From: Glo-17 sp964637835
Lineage (GTDB): Bacteria; Krumholzibacteriota; Krumholzibacteriia; LZORAL124-64-63
Assembly: GCA_964637835.1 (NCBI GenBank)
Contig: CAZWYF010000015.1
Span: forward strand, 1 to 64,000
Direction: 5' to 3'
Length of the DNA stretch: 64,000 nucleotides
The translations under genes were made by a program, and so were the position numbers. The notes beneath the pieces are model-generated. The model saw only the letters and a list, made by a program, of their open reading frames with translations, had not been told where the DNA came from and ran no database searches. Positions 1 through 7,671 of this stretch are shown in pieces (the stretch's first letter is position 1; every line of letters starts with the position of its first letter).

Positions 1-34
1 TGGCCTGGGCCGGGGCAAGACCCGGACCCGTCAA

Positions 35-72
35 CATTCTTCGGGGCACAACCCATTCTTCCAGGCACAACC
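35..72. repeat. two tandem 19-bp direct repeats
   Basis: Two adjacent 19-bp units (35-53 and 54-72) share 17 of 19 bases, beginning CATTCTTC and ending GGCACAACC. They lie just beyond the 3' end of the minus-strand barrel gene. No T-tract hairpin is associated with them, and no function can be assigned. Confidence 0.6.
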
Positions 73-78
73 GAGTCG

Positions 79-1368
79 TCAGAACCGCCAGCGGGTGCTT
101 AGGGCGCCGCCGAGGCCGCGGGTGTCGCCGCTGCTGAAGCCGCCGCGGTGGAGCATGGCGAGGTCGATCTCCCAGAAGGCCAGGTCCAGGCCCAGGCCGC
201 CGGCCAGGCCCACGCCGGCCGGGCCACCGAGGGACAGGCCGCCGCGAGGGGAGAGCCAGCCGAGGGGGCGCCACTCGACGCCCAGGTTCAGCTGCGGCGT
301 GGTGGAGGCGCCAGCGCGATCGGCGAGGCCCTGGACGTAGTCCGCGGCGACCAGGAGGGTACCGCCGTCGTGGGCGGCTCCGAGGCGCAGGCGGCGGGGC
401 AGGTCCATGCTGTAGGCGTCCACGGCGTAGGTGGTGTCGGTGTCGGAGACGGCGTTGTCGAGGTCGTCGTTGAGGGCGTTGATCTCCGCGGCGGTCACGT
501 GCAGTTCGGTGCGCTCGGGAGTGCCGGTCCAGTTCATGCTGCCGAGGATGTTGTCCAGCACCAGGCCGAGGGTCCAGCCGCCCGGCGCTTGCCAGGAGGC
601 GCCCAGGTCCAGGCCGTAGCCGCTGCCGCCGTCGCTGGTGATGGCCGAGACGTAGGCCTCGCCGGAGATCTCGGTCATGGCGGTGGAGACGCTGCCGTAG
701 GACTCCTCGACGTGCATCTCGTAGAGGCCCTGCAGATAGGCCACCGACGCGCCGACGGCCATGCGGCCGAGCGCGCCCTCGTACACGGGCTGGCCCCAGC
801 TGAGGGCGACCTCGCCCAGGGCGTGGCCCTCGCCCCAGGTGTCGGCGAGGTCCACGGCCTGGCCCAGTTCGTTGCCGAAGAGCACGAGGTCGAAGAAGTC
901 CCGGTCCAGGTTGCCGCGGCCCGCGGCCACGGCGCCGGTGGTGATGGCGAAGCGGCCGATCTGCAGGCCGAGGGCGCTGGCGCCCGCGCTGGCGTCCAGA
1001 CGGAAGCCGCCGGCCGGGATGTCGGCCAGCAGGCGTTCCTTGTCTGCCTGCGAGAGGGTGGCGCCGGAGACCTCGTTGTAGCGGCCGAGGGTGAAGCTGT
1101 TGTTGTGCAGGTCCACCGCCACGCCGGCCAGGCCCACGCTCACGCCGGAGCTGAAGGCGAGGCTGGCCGGGTTCCAGGTCGCGGCGTCCACGCCGCGGGC
1201 CACGGCGGTCTGGGCGCCGCCCATGCCCAGGGCGCGGGCGTCGCCACTGGCGGCGTCGCCGCTGGCGGCGGCGGGGCTGGTGGCGAGGCCGGTGGCGAGG
1301 CCGGTGGCGAGGGCCAGGGCCAGGCCCAGCAGGGTGGTGCGGCGCGGGTCGGATGTGCGGGTGGTCAT
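79..1368 (-). CDS. exported outer-membrane beta-barrel protein (FadL/PorV-like fold), function unknown
   Basis: The product has 429 residues. An N-terminal signal peptide with a hydrophobic Leu/Ala/Gly stretch ends near TSPAAA (about residue 35). It is followed by RALGMGGAQTAVARG and a WNPASLA motif, the start typical of FadL/PorV/DUF5723-type barrels ('GMGGA...A.WNPA'). The remainder alternates polar and hydrophobic residues with many Gly/Trp/Tyr and ends in an aromatic (WRF), as outer-membrane barrels do. The ATG at 1366-1368 has a GGAGGA ribosome site about 7 bases upstream. It lies 61 bp downstream of the lipoprotein gene on the same strand, so the two are probably co-transcribed. The substrate is unknown: it could be a hydrophobic-compound channel or a secretion accessory barrel. 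Confidence 0.75.
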   Translation of the reverse strand: MTTRTSDPRRTTLLGLALALATGLATGLATSPAAASGDAASGDARALGMGGAQTAVARGVDAATWNPASLAFSSGVSVGLAGVAVDLHNNSFTLGRYNEVSGATLSQADKERLLADIPAGGFRLDASAGASALGLQIGRFAITTGAVAAGRGNLDRDFFDLVLFGNELGQAVDLADTWGEGHALGEVALSWGQPVYEGALGRMAVGASVAYLQGLYEMHVEESYGSVSTAMTEISGEAYVSAITSDGGSGYGLDLGASWQAPGGWTLGLVLDNILGSMNWTGTPERTELHVTAAEINALNDDLDNAVSDTDTTYAVDAYSMDLPRRLRLGAAHDGGTLLVAADYVQGLADRAGASTTPQLNLGVEWRPLGWLSPRGGLSLGGPAGVGLAGGLGLDLAFWEIDLAMLHRGGFSSGDTRGLGGALSTRWRF

Positions 1369-1429
1369 CGGTTCGTCCTCCGCGTACGGAACGGCCGGGT
1401 GGGCCGGCCAGTGGGGCCGGATGCGCCGG

Positions 1430-3496
1430 CTAGTCCTGGTCCTCGTCGGGATCGTGCACGTCGACGTCGAGGCTGATCACGCCCTGCACGGTCACGTAGT
1501 CGCTGGTCAAGACCCGCACCGGATTGCCCTCGGTGCTGGGCAGGATCACCTCGATCACGCTGTAGAGGTTCTCGGTGGCCAGGACCTGGGTCTGGGTGGC
1601 GGTGAGGGCGATCTCGGGACGGCTGATCCGCGGGGCGGACACCTCGCCGCTCTGCGGATCCACCGTGCCGGCCTGCACGCTCACCGGGCCGATGGCCAGC
1701 ACGGGGTCGGTCTTGATGCTCAGGGTGTCCGGGCCGAAGAGCATGCGCGTCTCGATGCCCACGGGCAGGTGGTTGAGCACCTCCAGGACGATGCTCGCGG
1801 CGCCGGCGTGGTCGCGGACGAGGTCGCGGGTGTCGGTGTCCAGGTCCAGGTCCTCGGGGTCGCCGTACAGGCTGCTGGACTCGACGATCACCTCCACCGG
1901 CGAGGTGATGCGCCAGTCGACCACGGCGTGGTCGCCGGGCCGGACGGTGCCGATCTGGCCGTCGCCGCCCACGTGGACGCCGCCGGCGAGGCTGATCGCG
2001 GTGGGCAGGTTGTTCAGGAAATCCACGATCCCGCTGTTGGTCTCGTCGAGGGTGATCACGGAGACCGCGGCGCGGTCGGCGTCCGCGGCGGCGATCCGCT
2101 CCTGGACGTCCAGGGTGCGCACCTCGCCGGCGGCGTTCTCGCCCACCAGGTGGAACTGCGCCTCGGCGTTCAGGCCCGCGGTGTTGGTGAGCTGAAGCTC
2201 GAGGGTCGCACGCTGCAGCAGCAGGCCCTCGATCTCGTTGGGCAGGTCGATCTCCTCGTCCATGGGATCGAAGTCGTAGACCAGCTCGGGCACCGTGCCG
2301 GTCACCGACGCGAAGTCGATGCGGCCGGCGCCGAGGTCGGCCACCAGGCCGGCGTCCGCCTGCAGCGGGACGGGCTGGCCGCCGCTGCCGGGGCTGGTCA
2401 CCGCGACGGTGGCGCTGAGCTCGGTGAGCGTCTGTCCCGACGGGGCCTGGACGATGCGACCAGCGAAGTCCGCCGTTCGAGTCACCTGCTCGCCGGCGCC
2501 CAGGTCGAGGACGAGGGAGAGGGGCTGGTCGTCCAGGTCCACCACCTCGGGCCAGGTCACGGTGGCCTGGCAGGGGATGGACAGCTCGTTGCGGACGGTG
2601 AGGTCGAGAGCGCCCTCGGCGATGATCGCGCGGACCACCGCGTAATCCGCCGGCAGGGCCGTGGCGATCTCGGCGGTGAACTCCTGCGCGCCCACCACGG
2701 CCTGCGCCTCGCTCACCTGCAGGTCGGAGAACCGGGCCTGCACCGCGATCTCTGCCTGGGCGTCCACGGTCACCGGGGTGCCGCCGGAGCCGGGGGAGCC
2801 GCCGGCCAGGCGCACCGCGAGGGCGCCCGGCAGCGTCACGCCGGCGAGGTCGGCCTGCTCGGTGGCCTGGCTGCCGCCGGCGATGGGGTCGAAGTCCACG
2901 GTGGCCACGGCCGTGCCGCTGCCGGGATCGACGAGCTCGAGCACCAGGCGCTCGGCGCCGCTGTCGGCGGAGATGGGCACTGGCAGTCCGTTACCCACCT
3001 CGACGGTGAGCGTGCCGGCCGCCAGGGTGGCGCTCTGGATCTCCGGCAGGTCCTGGGGATCGCTGGCGGTGTCGAAGGTGAAGCCCGGGACGGGACTGGT
3101 CAGGCCGTCGAGCAGGGCAGCCTCGGGGTAGAGGTCGACCAGCGTGAACTGGAAGTCGGTGGGCGCGGCCAGCTCCACGGTGAACTCGCCCAGGTCGCCG
3201 CGCACCGATTGCGGATCCACGTCGGCGCCGAGGTCGAAGTCCAGCGCCACGGTGTCCGGATCGCCGTCCACCTGGAAACCCAGGGCGCCATCGGCCAGCT
3301 CGATGAGGTAGTCCTCGTCGTCCACGGCGTCGATGATGTCCAGCCGCTCCTCGCCCAGGGGCAGGGTCAGGCGGGTCTGGTAGCGGGGCAGCTCGGGTTC
3401 GGCGATCTCGCAGCCGGCGGCTGCCAGGCCCGCCAGGGCGAGGAGCCAGAGCCGGATGGTCCGCGCGCGCGGGCCGGCGTCGATGGTCGGAAGCAT
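1430..3496 (-). CDS. large exported lipoprotein of unknown function
   Basis: The product has 688 residues. The signal peptide is a classical lipoprotein type: Arg residues at 10-15, a hydrophobic core at 16-27 and a lipobox LAAAGC, with the acylated Cys at residue 29. The mature part is rich in Asp, Val, Leu and Thr, with repeated beta-strand-like stretches (for example 'ELVLVD', 'LTVEVG', 'ALDLTVRN') that suggest several Ig-like or beta-sandwich modules. No catalytic motif is visible. The ATG at 3494-3496 is preceded by a GGAGG site about 9 bases upstream. It is first in a two-gene minus-strand unit with the barrel gene and diverges from the peptide-transporter operon. I do not recognise the family. 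Confidence 0.75.
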   Translation of the reverse strand: MLPTIDAGPRARTIRLWLLALAGLAAAGCEIAEPELPRYQTRLTLPLGEERLDIIDAVDDEDYLIELADGALGFQVDGDPDTVALDFDLGADVDPQSVRGDLGEFTVELAAPTDFQFTLVDLYPEAALLDGLTSPVPGFTFDTASDPQDLPEIQSATLAAGTLTVEVGNGLPVPISADSGAERLVLELVDPGSGTAVATVDFDPIAGGSQATEQADLAGVTLPGALAVRLAGGSPGSGGTPVTVDAQAEIAVQARFSDLQVSEAQAVVGAQEFTAEIATALPADYAVVRAIIAEGALDLTVRNELSIPCQATVTWPEVVDLDDQPLSLVLDLGAGEQVTRTADFAGRIVQAPSGQTLTELSATVAVTSPGSGGQPVPLQADAGLVADLGAGRIDFASVTGTVPELVYDFDPMDEEIDLPNEIEGLLLQRATLELQLTNTAGLNAEAQFHLVGENAAGEVRTLDVQERIAAADADRAAVSVITLDETNSGIVDFLNNLPTAISLAGGVHVGGDGQIGTVRPGDHAVVDWRITSPVEVIVESSSLYGDPEDLDLDTDTRDLVRDHAGAASIVLEVLNHLPVGIETRMLFGPDTLSIKTDPVLAIGPVSVQAGTVDPQSGEVSAPRISRPEIALTATQTQVLATENLYSVIEVILPSTEGNPVRVLTSDYVTVQGVISLDVDVHDPDEDQD

Positions 3497-3715
3497 GGTC
3501 CGGTCCTCCGGGATGGTGCCCGATGCAGGGATCGGGCGGCCCGCAGAAAGACGCGTTCCAGATGGAGCGCGGCGGCACCAGAGGGCGGTTCAGGGAACGA
3601 TGCGGCACGATGGGGAACCATGGGGAGCTGCAGGAAGGGCGCGCGGGCCATCCGGGACTTCTTTATTGCCCGGGTTCCGGGGCGCCGCGTTGCAGATCGC
3701 AATGGCCGGTGAGGC

Positions 3716-3745
3716 TTGACCGCGCCCGATGGTGGTTCCTAGTAT
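3716..3745 (+). promoter_or_regulatory. sigma70-type promoter of the peptide ABC operon
   Basis: TTGACC (3716-3721), an 18-base spacer and TAGTAT (3740-3745) would start transcription near 3752. This excludes the in-frame ATG at 3729 and supports the GTG at 3795 as the start of the first permease gene. Confidence 0.55.
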
Positions 3746-3794
3746 CCCGGGAGGGCGTCTGCTGCCCACCCACCTCCTGCGCCGAGAGGTCTCC

Positions 3795-4781
3795 GTGCCA
3801 CGATACCTGCTGCGCCGGCTGCTGCACTCGATGCTGCTGATCCTCGGCCTGCTGACCGTGGTCTTCTTCCTCGTGCACCTGGTGCCGGGCGATCCGGCCG
3901 AAATGGTGGACGAGCAGCATCTCGGTGGCGAGGGCCGCGATCTGCTGCGGGCCCGCCTGGGGTTGGACCGGCCCCTCTGGCAGCGGTACCTGCACTGGCT
4001 GGGCGGTGCGCTCACCGGCGACTGGGGCACCAGCCTGCGCCAGCAGCGGCCGGTGTCCGCGGTGCTGGCCGAGGCCGTCCCCAACACCCTGCTGCTGACG
4101 GTCAGCGCCCTGATGGTCGAGCTGCTGGCCGGCGTGGTGGTGGGCCTGCTGGTGGCCTGGCGACCGGGCCTGCGGCGGACGCGCCTGCTGAACCTGGGCG
4201 GCCTGGTGCTGTACTCGCTGCCCAGCTTCTGGCTCGGGCTGCTGGCCATCATGGTCTTCGCTCGCGGGCTGGGGTGGCTGCCCGCCGGCGGCATGCAGAC
4301 GCCCGACGCCGCGTTCCTCGCGCCGCCAGCCCGGATCCTGGATCTGCTGCGGCACCTGACGTTGCCGGTCCTGGTGCTGGGACTGGGCAACTTCGCCGTC
4401 ACCGCGCGGCACGTGCGGGCGGCGGCCGCGCGCACCCTGGCCAGCGACTGGATCCTGGCGGCGCGGGCGCGCGGGATCCCCGAGCGCCGCATCCTCTGGC
4501 GCCATGCCCTGCGCGGCGCGGCCCTGCCGGTGCTCACCCTGGCGGGCCTGAGCCTGCCCGGCCTGTTCGGCGGGGCGGTGGCCGTGGAGGAGGTGTTCGC
4601 CTGGCCGGGCATGGGGCGGGTGGCCATCCAGGCGCTGTTCGCTCGCGATTACCCGGTCATCATGGCCGTGACGGCCATGGTGGCGGTGCTGGTGGTCCTG
4701 GGCTCGCTCCTGGCCGACCTGGCCTGCCGCTGGGCCGATCCGCGCCTGCGGCTGGATGCCGGCGCCCGGGAGGTGCGCTGA
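3795..4781 (+). CDS. dppB: peptide/nickel ABC transporter permease, DppB/OppB family
   Basis: An inner-membrane permease of 328 residues from a binding-protein-dependent importer of di/oligopeptides or nickel. The N-terminus VPRYLLRRLLHSMLL, followed by a long hydrophobic helix and HLVPGDPAE, is the family hallmark. About six membrane helices follow, and the cytoplasmic ATPase-contact loop is visible as ILAARARGIPERRILWRHA near residues 225-245. The GTG at 3795 is chosen because GAGAGG lies about 6 bases upstream, the family starts here, and the upstream ATG at 3729 lies inside the promoter. Its stop (TGA) overlaps the next ATG by one base, so translation is probably coupled. No substrate-binding protein gene is adjacent. 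Confidence 0.9.
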   Translation: MPRYLLRRLLHSMLLILGLLTVVFFLVHLVPGDPAEMVDEQHLGGEGRDLLRARLGLDRPLWQRYLHWLGGALTGDWGTSLRQQRPVSAVLAEAVPNTLLLTVSALMVELLAGVVVGLLVAWRPGLRRTRLLNLGGLVLYSLPSFWLGLLAIMVFARGLGWLPAGGMQTPDAAFLAPPARILDLLRHLTLPVLVLGLGNFAVTARHVRAAAARTLASDWILAARARGIPERRILWRHALRGAALPVLTLAGLSLPGLFGGAVAVEEVFAWPGMGRVAIQALFARDYPVIMAVTAMVAVLVVLGSLLADLACRWADPRLRLDAGAREVR

Positions 4782-5656
4782 TGGCCAGCGTGCCGCCGGT
4801 CCTCGCCCCCCCGCTGGCGCCGGATGTCCGCCATGGTCGGCGCGATCTGCATGCGGGCGCCGTCCTGGTGGTGGTCGGCTTGACGGTGGCGCTGGCGGCG
4901 GGCGTCCTGGCGCCCGGGGATCCAGCGGCGCTCGGGCCGGTGGGCCAGTCGTTGCGGCCGCCGGGGCCAAGCCACCTGCTCGGCACCGACACCCTCGGGC
5001 GCGACGTGCTCGCGAGGCTCATCCATGGCGCCCGCGCCTCCCTGCTGGTGGGGTGGGCGAGCACGGTGCTGGCGGTGGCCCTCGGCGCGGTCGTGGGCCT
5101 GGCGGCCGGCCTGGGGTCGCGCCGCCTGCAGCGCCTGCTCACCACCGTGATCGACCTCTTCCTCGCGTTGCCGGGGATCTACCTGGTGCTCCTGCTCGTG
5201 GCCTTCTCGCGGCCGTCGCTCTGGCTGGTGATCGCGGTGCTGGGACTGGTCGGCTGGATGGACGTGGCCCGCCTGGTGCGCGTCGAGGCCCTGGCGCTGC
5301 GGGATCGGGAGTTCGTGGCGGCCGCGCGCGGGCTGGGGCTCGGACCCGTGGCCGTGGCCTGGCGGCACGTGCTGCCCAACCTCCTGCCGACCGTGCTGGT
5401 GGCGGCGGCCCTGCGGGTGGGGCAGGCCATCCTCATCGAGTCGTTCCTCAGCTACCTCGGCCTCGGGCCACAGGAGCCGCTGGTGACCTGGGGGGGGATG
5501 ATCGCCCAGGGCCGGGCGCACCTGCTGGACGCCTGGTGGCTGACGGCCTTCCCCGGCCTGGCCATCGCGCTCACGGTGATCGCCTACAACCTGCTGGCCG
5601 ACGGTCTGCGCGCCCGCCTCGCCGCCGATGTCGTCGAGGAGGGCGCCGGTGACTGA
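4781..5656 (+). CDS. dppC: peptide/nickel ABC transporter permease, DppC/OppC family
   Basis: The second transmembrane subunit of the importer, 291 residues. After a short N-terminal cytoplasmic part there is one helix (VVVGLTVALAAGVLAPG), then the family signature HLLGTDTLGRDVLARLIHGA near residues 66-85. Four to five more helices follow. The ATPase-coupling loop is REFVAAARGLGLGPVAVAWR around residues 180-200. The ATG overlaps the dppB stop. The 3' end overlaps the ATPase gene by 8 bases. The chain contains no lysine, like several membrane proteins in this GC-rich genome. Confidence 0.9.
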   Translation: MASVPPVLAPPLAPDVRHGRRDLHAGAVLVVVGLTVALAAGVLAPGDPAALGPVGQSLRPPGPSHLLGTDTLGRDVLARLIHGARASLLVGWASTVLAVALGAVVGLAAGLGSRRLQRLLTTVIDLFLALPGIYLVLLLVAFSRPSLWLVIAVLGLVGWMDVARLVRVEALALRDREFVAAARGLGLGPVAVAWRHVLPNLLPTVLVAAALRVGQAILIESFLSYLGLGPQEPLVTWGGMIAQGRAHLLDAWWLTAFPGLAIALTVIAYNLLADGLRARLAADVVEEGAGD

Positions 5657-7445
5657 GCGGCTCCTGCGTGTGCGCGATCTGCACGTCCGCTATCCGGGCC
5701 GCCACCGGCCGGCCCTGGCGGGACTGGACCTCGACGTCGCCGCAGGCGAGTGCGTGGCGGTGGTCGGGCCCTCGGGATGCGGCAAGAGCACGCTCTGTCG
5801 CGCCCTGCTCGATCTCCTGCCGCCCGGGAGCGAACGCCGGGGGGCGGTGATCTGGCAGGGGGTCGATCTGGTGCGCCAGCCGGCGCGCTGGCCCGGCGTC
5901 CGCGGCCGTGGTCTGGCCCTCGTGGCGCAGGACCATCGCCATGCCCTCGATCCGGTGCGCCGGGTGGTGGACCAGGTGACCGAGGTGCTGGCCGTGCAGC
6001 GGCCGTCGCTGGACCGCGCGGCGCGCTCCGCGGCCGCCGTGCGCCTGCTCGCCGACGTGCGGCTGCCGGATCCGGACCGCCTGGGCCGGCGCTATCCCCA
6101 CCAGCTCAGTGGCGGCCAGCGTCAGCGAGCCAGCCTCGCCGCCGCGCTGGCGGCCGGTCCGCGGCTGCTGCTCGCGGACGAACCCACCACCGCCCTCGAC
6201 CTGCTGGTCCAGCGCGAGGTCATCGCGCTGCTGGCCGGCCTGGTCCGCGACCGCGGCCTGTCGCTGCTCCTGGTCTCCCACGACCGTGACCTGGTGGACC
6301 GGATCGCCCACCGCGTGGTGGAACTGGCGCCGCCGGTGGCTGCAGCGCCAGTCGCCGCGGCGCCCAGCGGAGTGACGCCCAGCGGAGGGACGCCCAGCGC
6401 AGAAGCGCCCCGCGGAGGGGTGCCGGATTCGGCGCCGGAGGCGGCCGGCCGGATGGTCCGGTCGACGCGGGCGGAGGCGCCGACCTGCCTCCTCGCGCGC
6501 GGCGTGACGGTGCATCTCGGTGGCGACCGGGGGATGCAGCCCGTGGTCCAGGACGTGGACCTGGTCGTCCGCGAGGGCCGGACCCTGGGCCTGGTGGGGG
6601 AGTCGGGCGCCGGCAAGACCACGCTGGCCCGTGCCCTGGCCGGCTGGATCCCGCTGGCCGCGGGCCGGGTGGAGTTGCCGGGGCCGGACGCAGGCGTGGG
6701 GCCGGACGCAGGTGCGGGCGCGGGCGCGGGCTCCGGCTGGCCCCGCGCCGTCCAGCTGGCGAGTCAGGATGCGGCGGCGGCCCTGGATCCGCGTCAGACG
6801 GCGCTGGCCGCGGTGACCGAGGCGGCGCGGGCGGCGGGGCACTCCGCGGCGGCGGCCGTGCGCGAGGCTCGCTCGCTGCTCGCGGCCGTGGCCTTGCCGG
6901 CGTCGGTCCACGGATCGCGGCCGGCGGGGCTCTCGGGTGGGCAGCGTCAGCGCCTGCAGCTGGCGCGGGCGGTGGCCGCGGCGCCGCGGGTGCTCATCGC
7001 CGACGAGCCGGCCAGTTCCCTGGATCCGGGGACGCGCAACCGCATCCTCGGTCTGCTCCGACGCCTGCAGGAGAAGCATCGTCTCGGGGTGGTGCTCATC
7101 GCCCACGACCTGCGCGTGGTGGAGCGCTGGGCCGACGAGGTGGCCGTGCTGCTCGGGGGCCGGCTGGTGGAACTTTATCGGCCTGGCGACGTAGGCAGCC
7201 CACGGCATCCGTTCACGCGGGCCCTCGCCGCGGCCGCTCCCGGCGCCGGACCCGGGTTCGCCGATCCCCGCGCGTTGCCGCCTGCGGGGTCGTCCCCGGA
7301 TCAGCGACCCCCCGCCGACGGATGCCCCTACGCCCCCCGCTGCCCGCTGGTCCAGCCGGCCTGTCGGCGCCGCCTTCCCGCGCTGCAGGATCTCGGTGCC
7401 GGACGCCTCCTGCGCTGCCCGGAGACGGATCGCCAAGCGCGGTAG
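5649..7445 (+). CDS. fused peptide ABC transporter ATPase (DppD-DppF double domain)
   Basis: One 598-residue chain carries both nucleotide-binding domains of the importer. Domain 1 has Walker A GPSGCGKST (40-48), signature LSGGQRQRAS (from 153) and Walker B LLLADEP (D177/E178). Domain 2 has GESGAGKTT (317-325), LSGGQRQRLQL (from 428) and VLIADEPASSLD (D452/E453). The C-terminus contains the oligopeptide-transporter extension with a Cys cluster (CPYAPRCPLVQPAC). An Ala/Pro/Gly linker near residues 229-275 contains imperfect repeats of 'PSGGTPS' type. The GTG at 5649 is chosen because GAGGAGG lies 7 bases upstream; an ATG at 5628 would need a longer overlap with dppC. Fused DppDF proteins are known in several phyla. 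Confidence 0.9.
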   Translation: MTERLLRVRDLHVRYPGRHRPALAGLDLDVAAGECVAVVGPSGCGKSTLCRALLDLLPPGSERRGAVIWQGVDLVRQPARWPGVRGRGLALVAQDHRHALDPVRRVVDQVTEVLAVQRPSLDRAARSAAAVRLLADVRLPDPDRLGRRYPHQLSGGQRQRASLAAALAAGPRLLLADEPTTALDLLVQREVIALLAGLVRDRGLSLLLVSHDRDLVDRIAHRVVELAPPVAAAPVAAAPSGVTPSGGTPSAEAPRGGVPDSAPEAAGRMVRSTRAEAPTCLLARGVTVHLGGDRGMQPVVQDVDLVVREGRTLGLVGESGAGKTTLARALAGWIPLAAGRVELPGPDAGVGPDAGAGAGAGSGWPRAVQLASQDAAAALDPRQTALAAVTEAARAAGHSAAAAVREARSLLAAVALPASVHGSRPAGLSGGQRQRLQLARAVAAAPRVLIADEPASSLDPGTRNRILGLLRRLQEKHRLGVVLIAHDLRVVERWADEVAVLLGGRLVELYRPGDVGSPRHPFTRALAAAAPGAGPGFADPRALPPAGSSPDQRPPADGCPYAPRCPLVQPACRRRLPALQDLGAGRLLRCPETDRQAR

Positions 7446-7452
7446 CAATTTA

Positions 7453-7481
7453 TTGACACGCCATTACCCGCTCTCTACATT
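7453..7481 (+). promoter_or_regulatory. sigma70-type promoter of the TonB-receptor operon
   Basis: A perfect TTGACA (7453-7458), a 17-base spacer and TACATT (7476-7481) lie in a locally AT-rich patch directly after the ATPase gene. Transcription would start near 7488, giving a leader of about 185 bases before the receptor ATG. No riboswitch fold was recognised in that leader. Confidence 0.65.
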
Positions 7482-7671
7482 TAGCCAACGGTTGCTGGTT
7501 CGGAGGCGAAATCGACGATTTTCCGCCGCTGACGCGGGTTTTCGCGCGGCCTGCCTCCAGATTCCCCACACGAGCCGGGCGAAGCCGGTGCCACGTTCGA
7601 CGCGACATTCTCGCGGGTCCTCCGGGGCCATGGGTACGGCCGGATTGGTTCCCTCGGAAAGGAGCTCCCAC

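Noticed and set aside
3729..3794. Upstream ATG as the start of dppB
   Set aside because: It lies between the -35 and -10 boxes of the likely promoter and has no ribosome site. The GTG at 3795 has both a ribosome site and the family N-terminus.
7396..7671. N-terminal extension of the TonB receptor from an upstream ATG
   Set aside because: The extension would overlap the ABC ATPase gene and the promoter. The ATG at 7672 has a strong ribosome site followed directly by a signal peptide.
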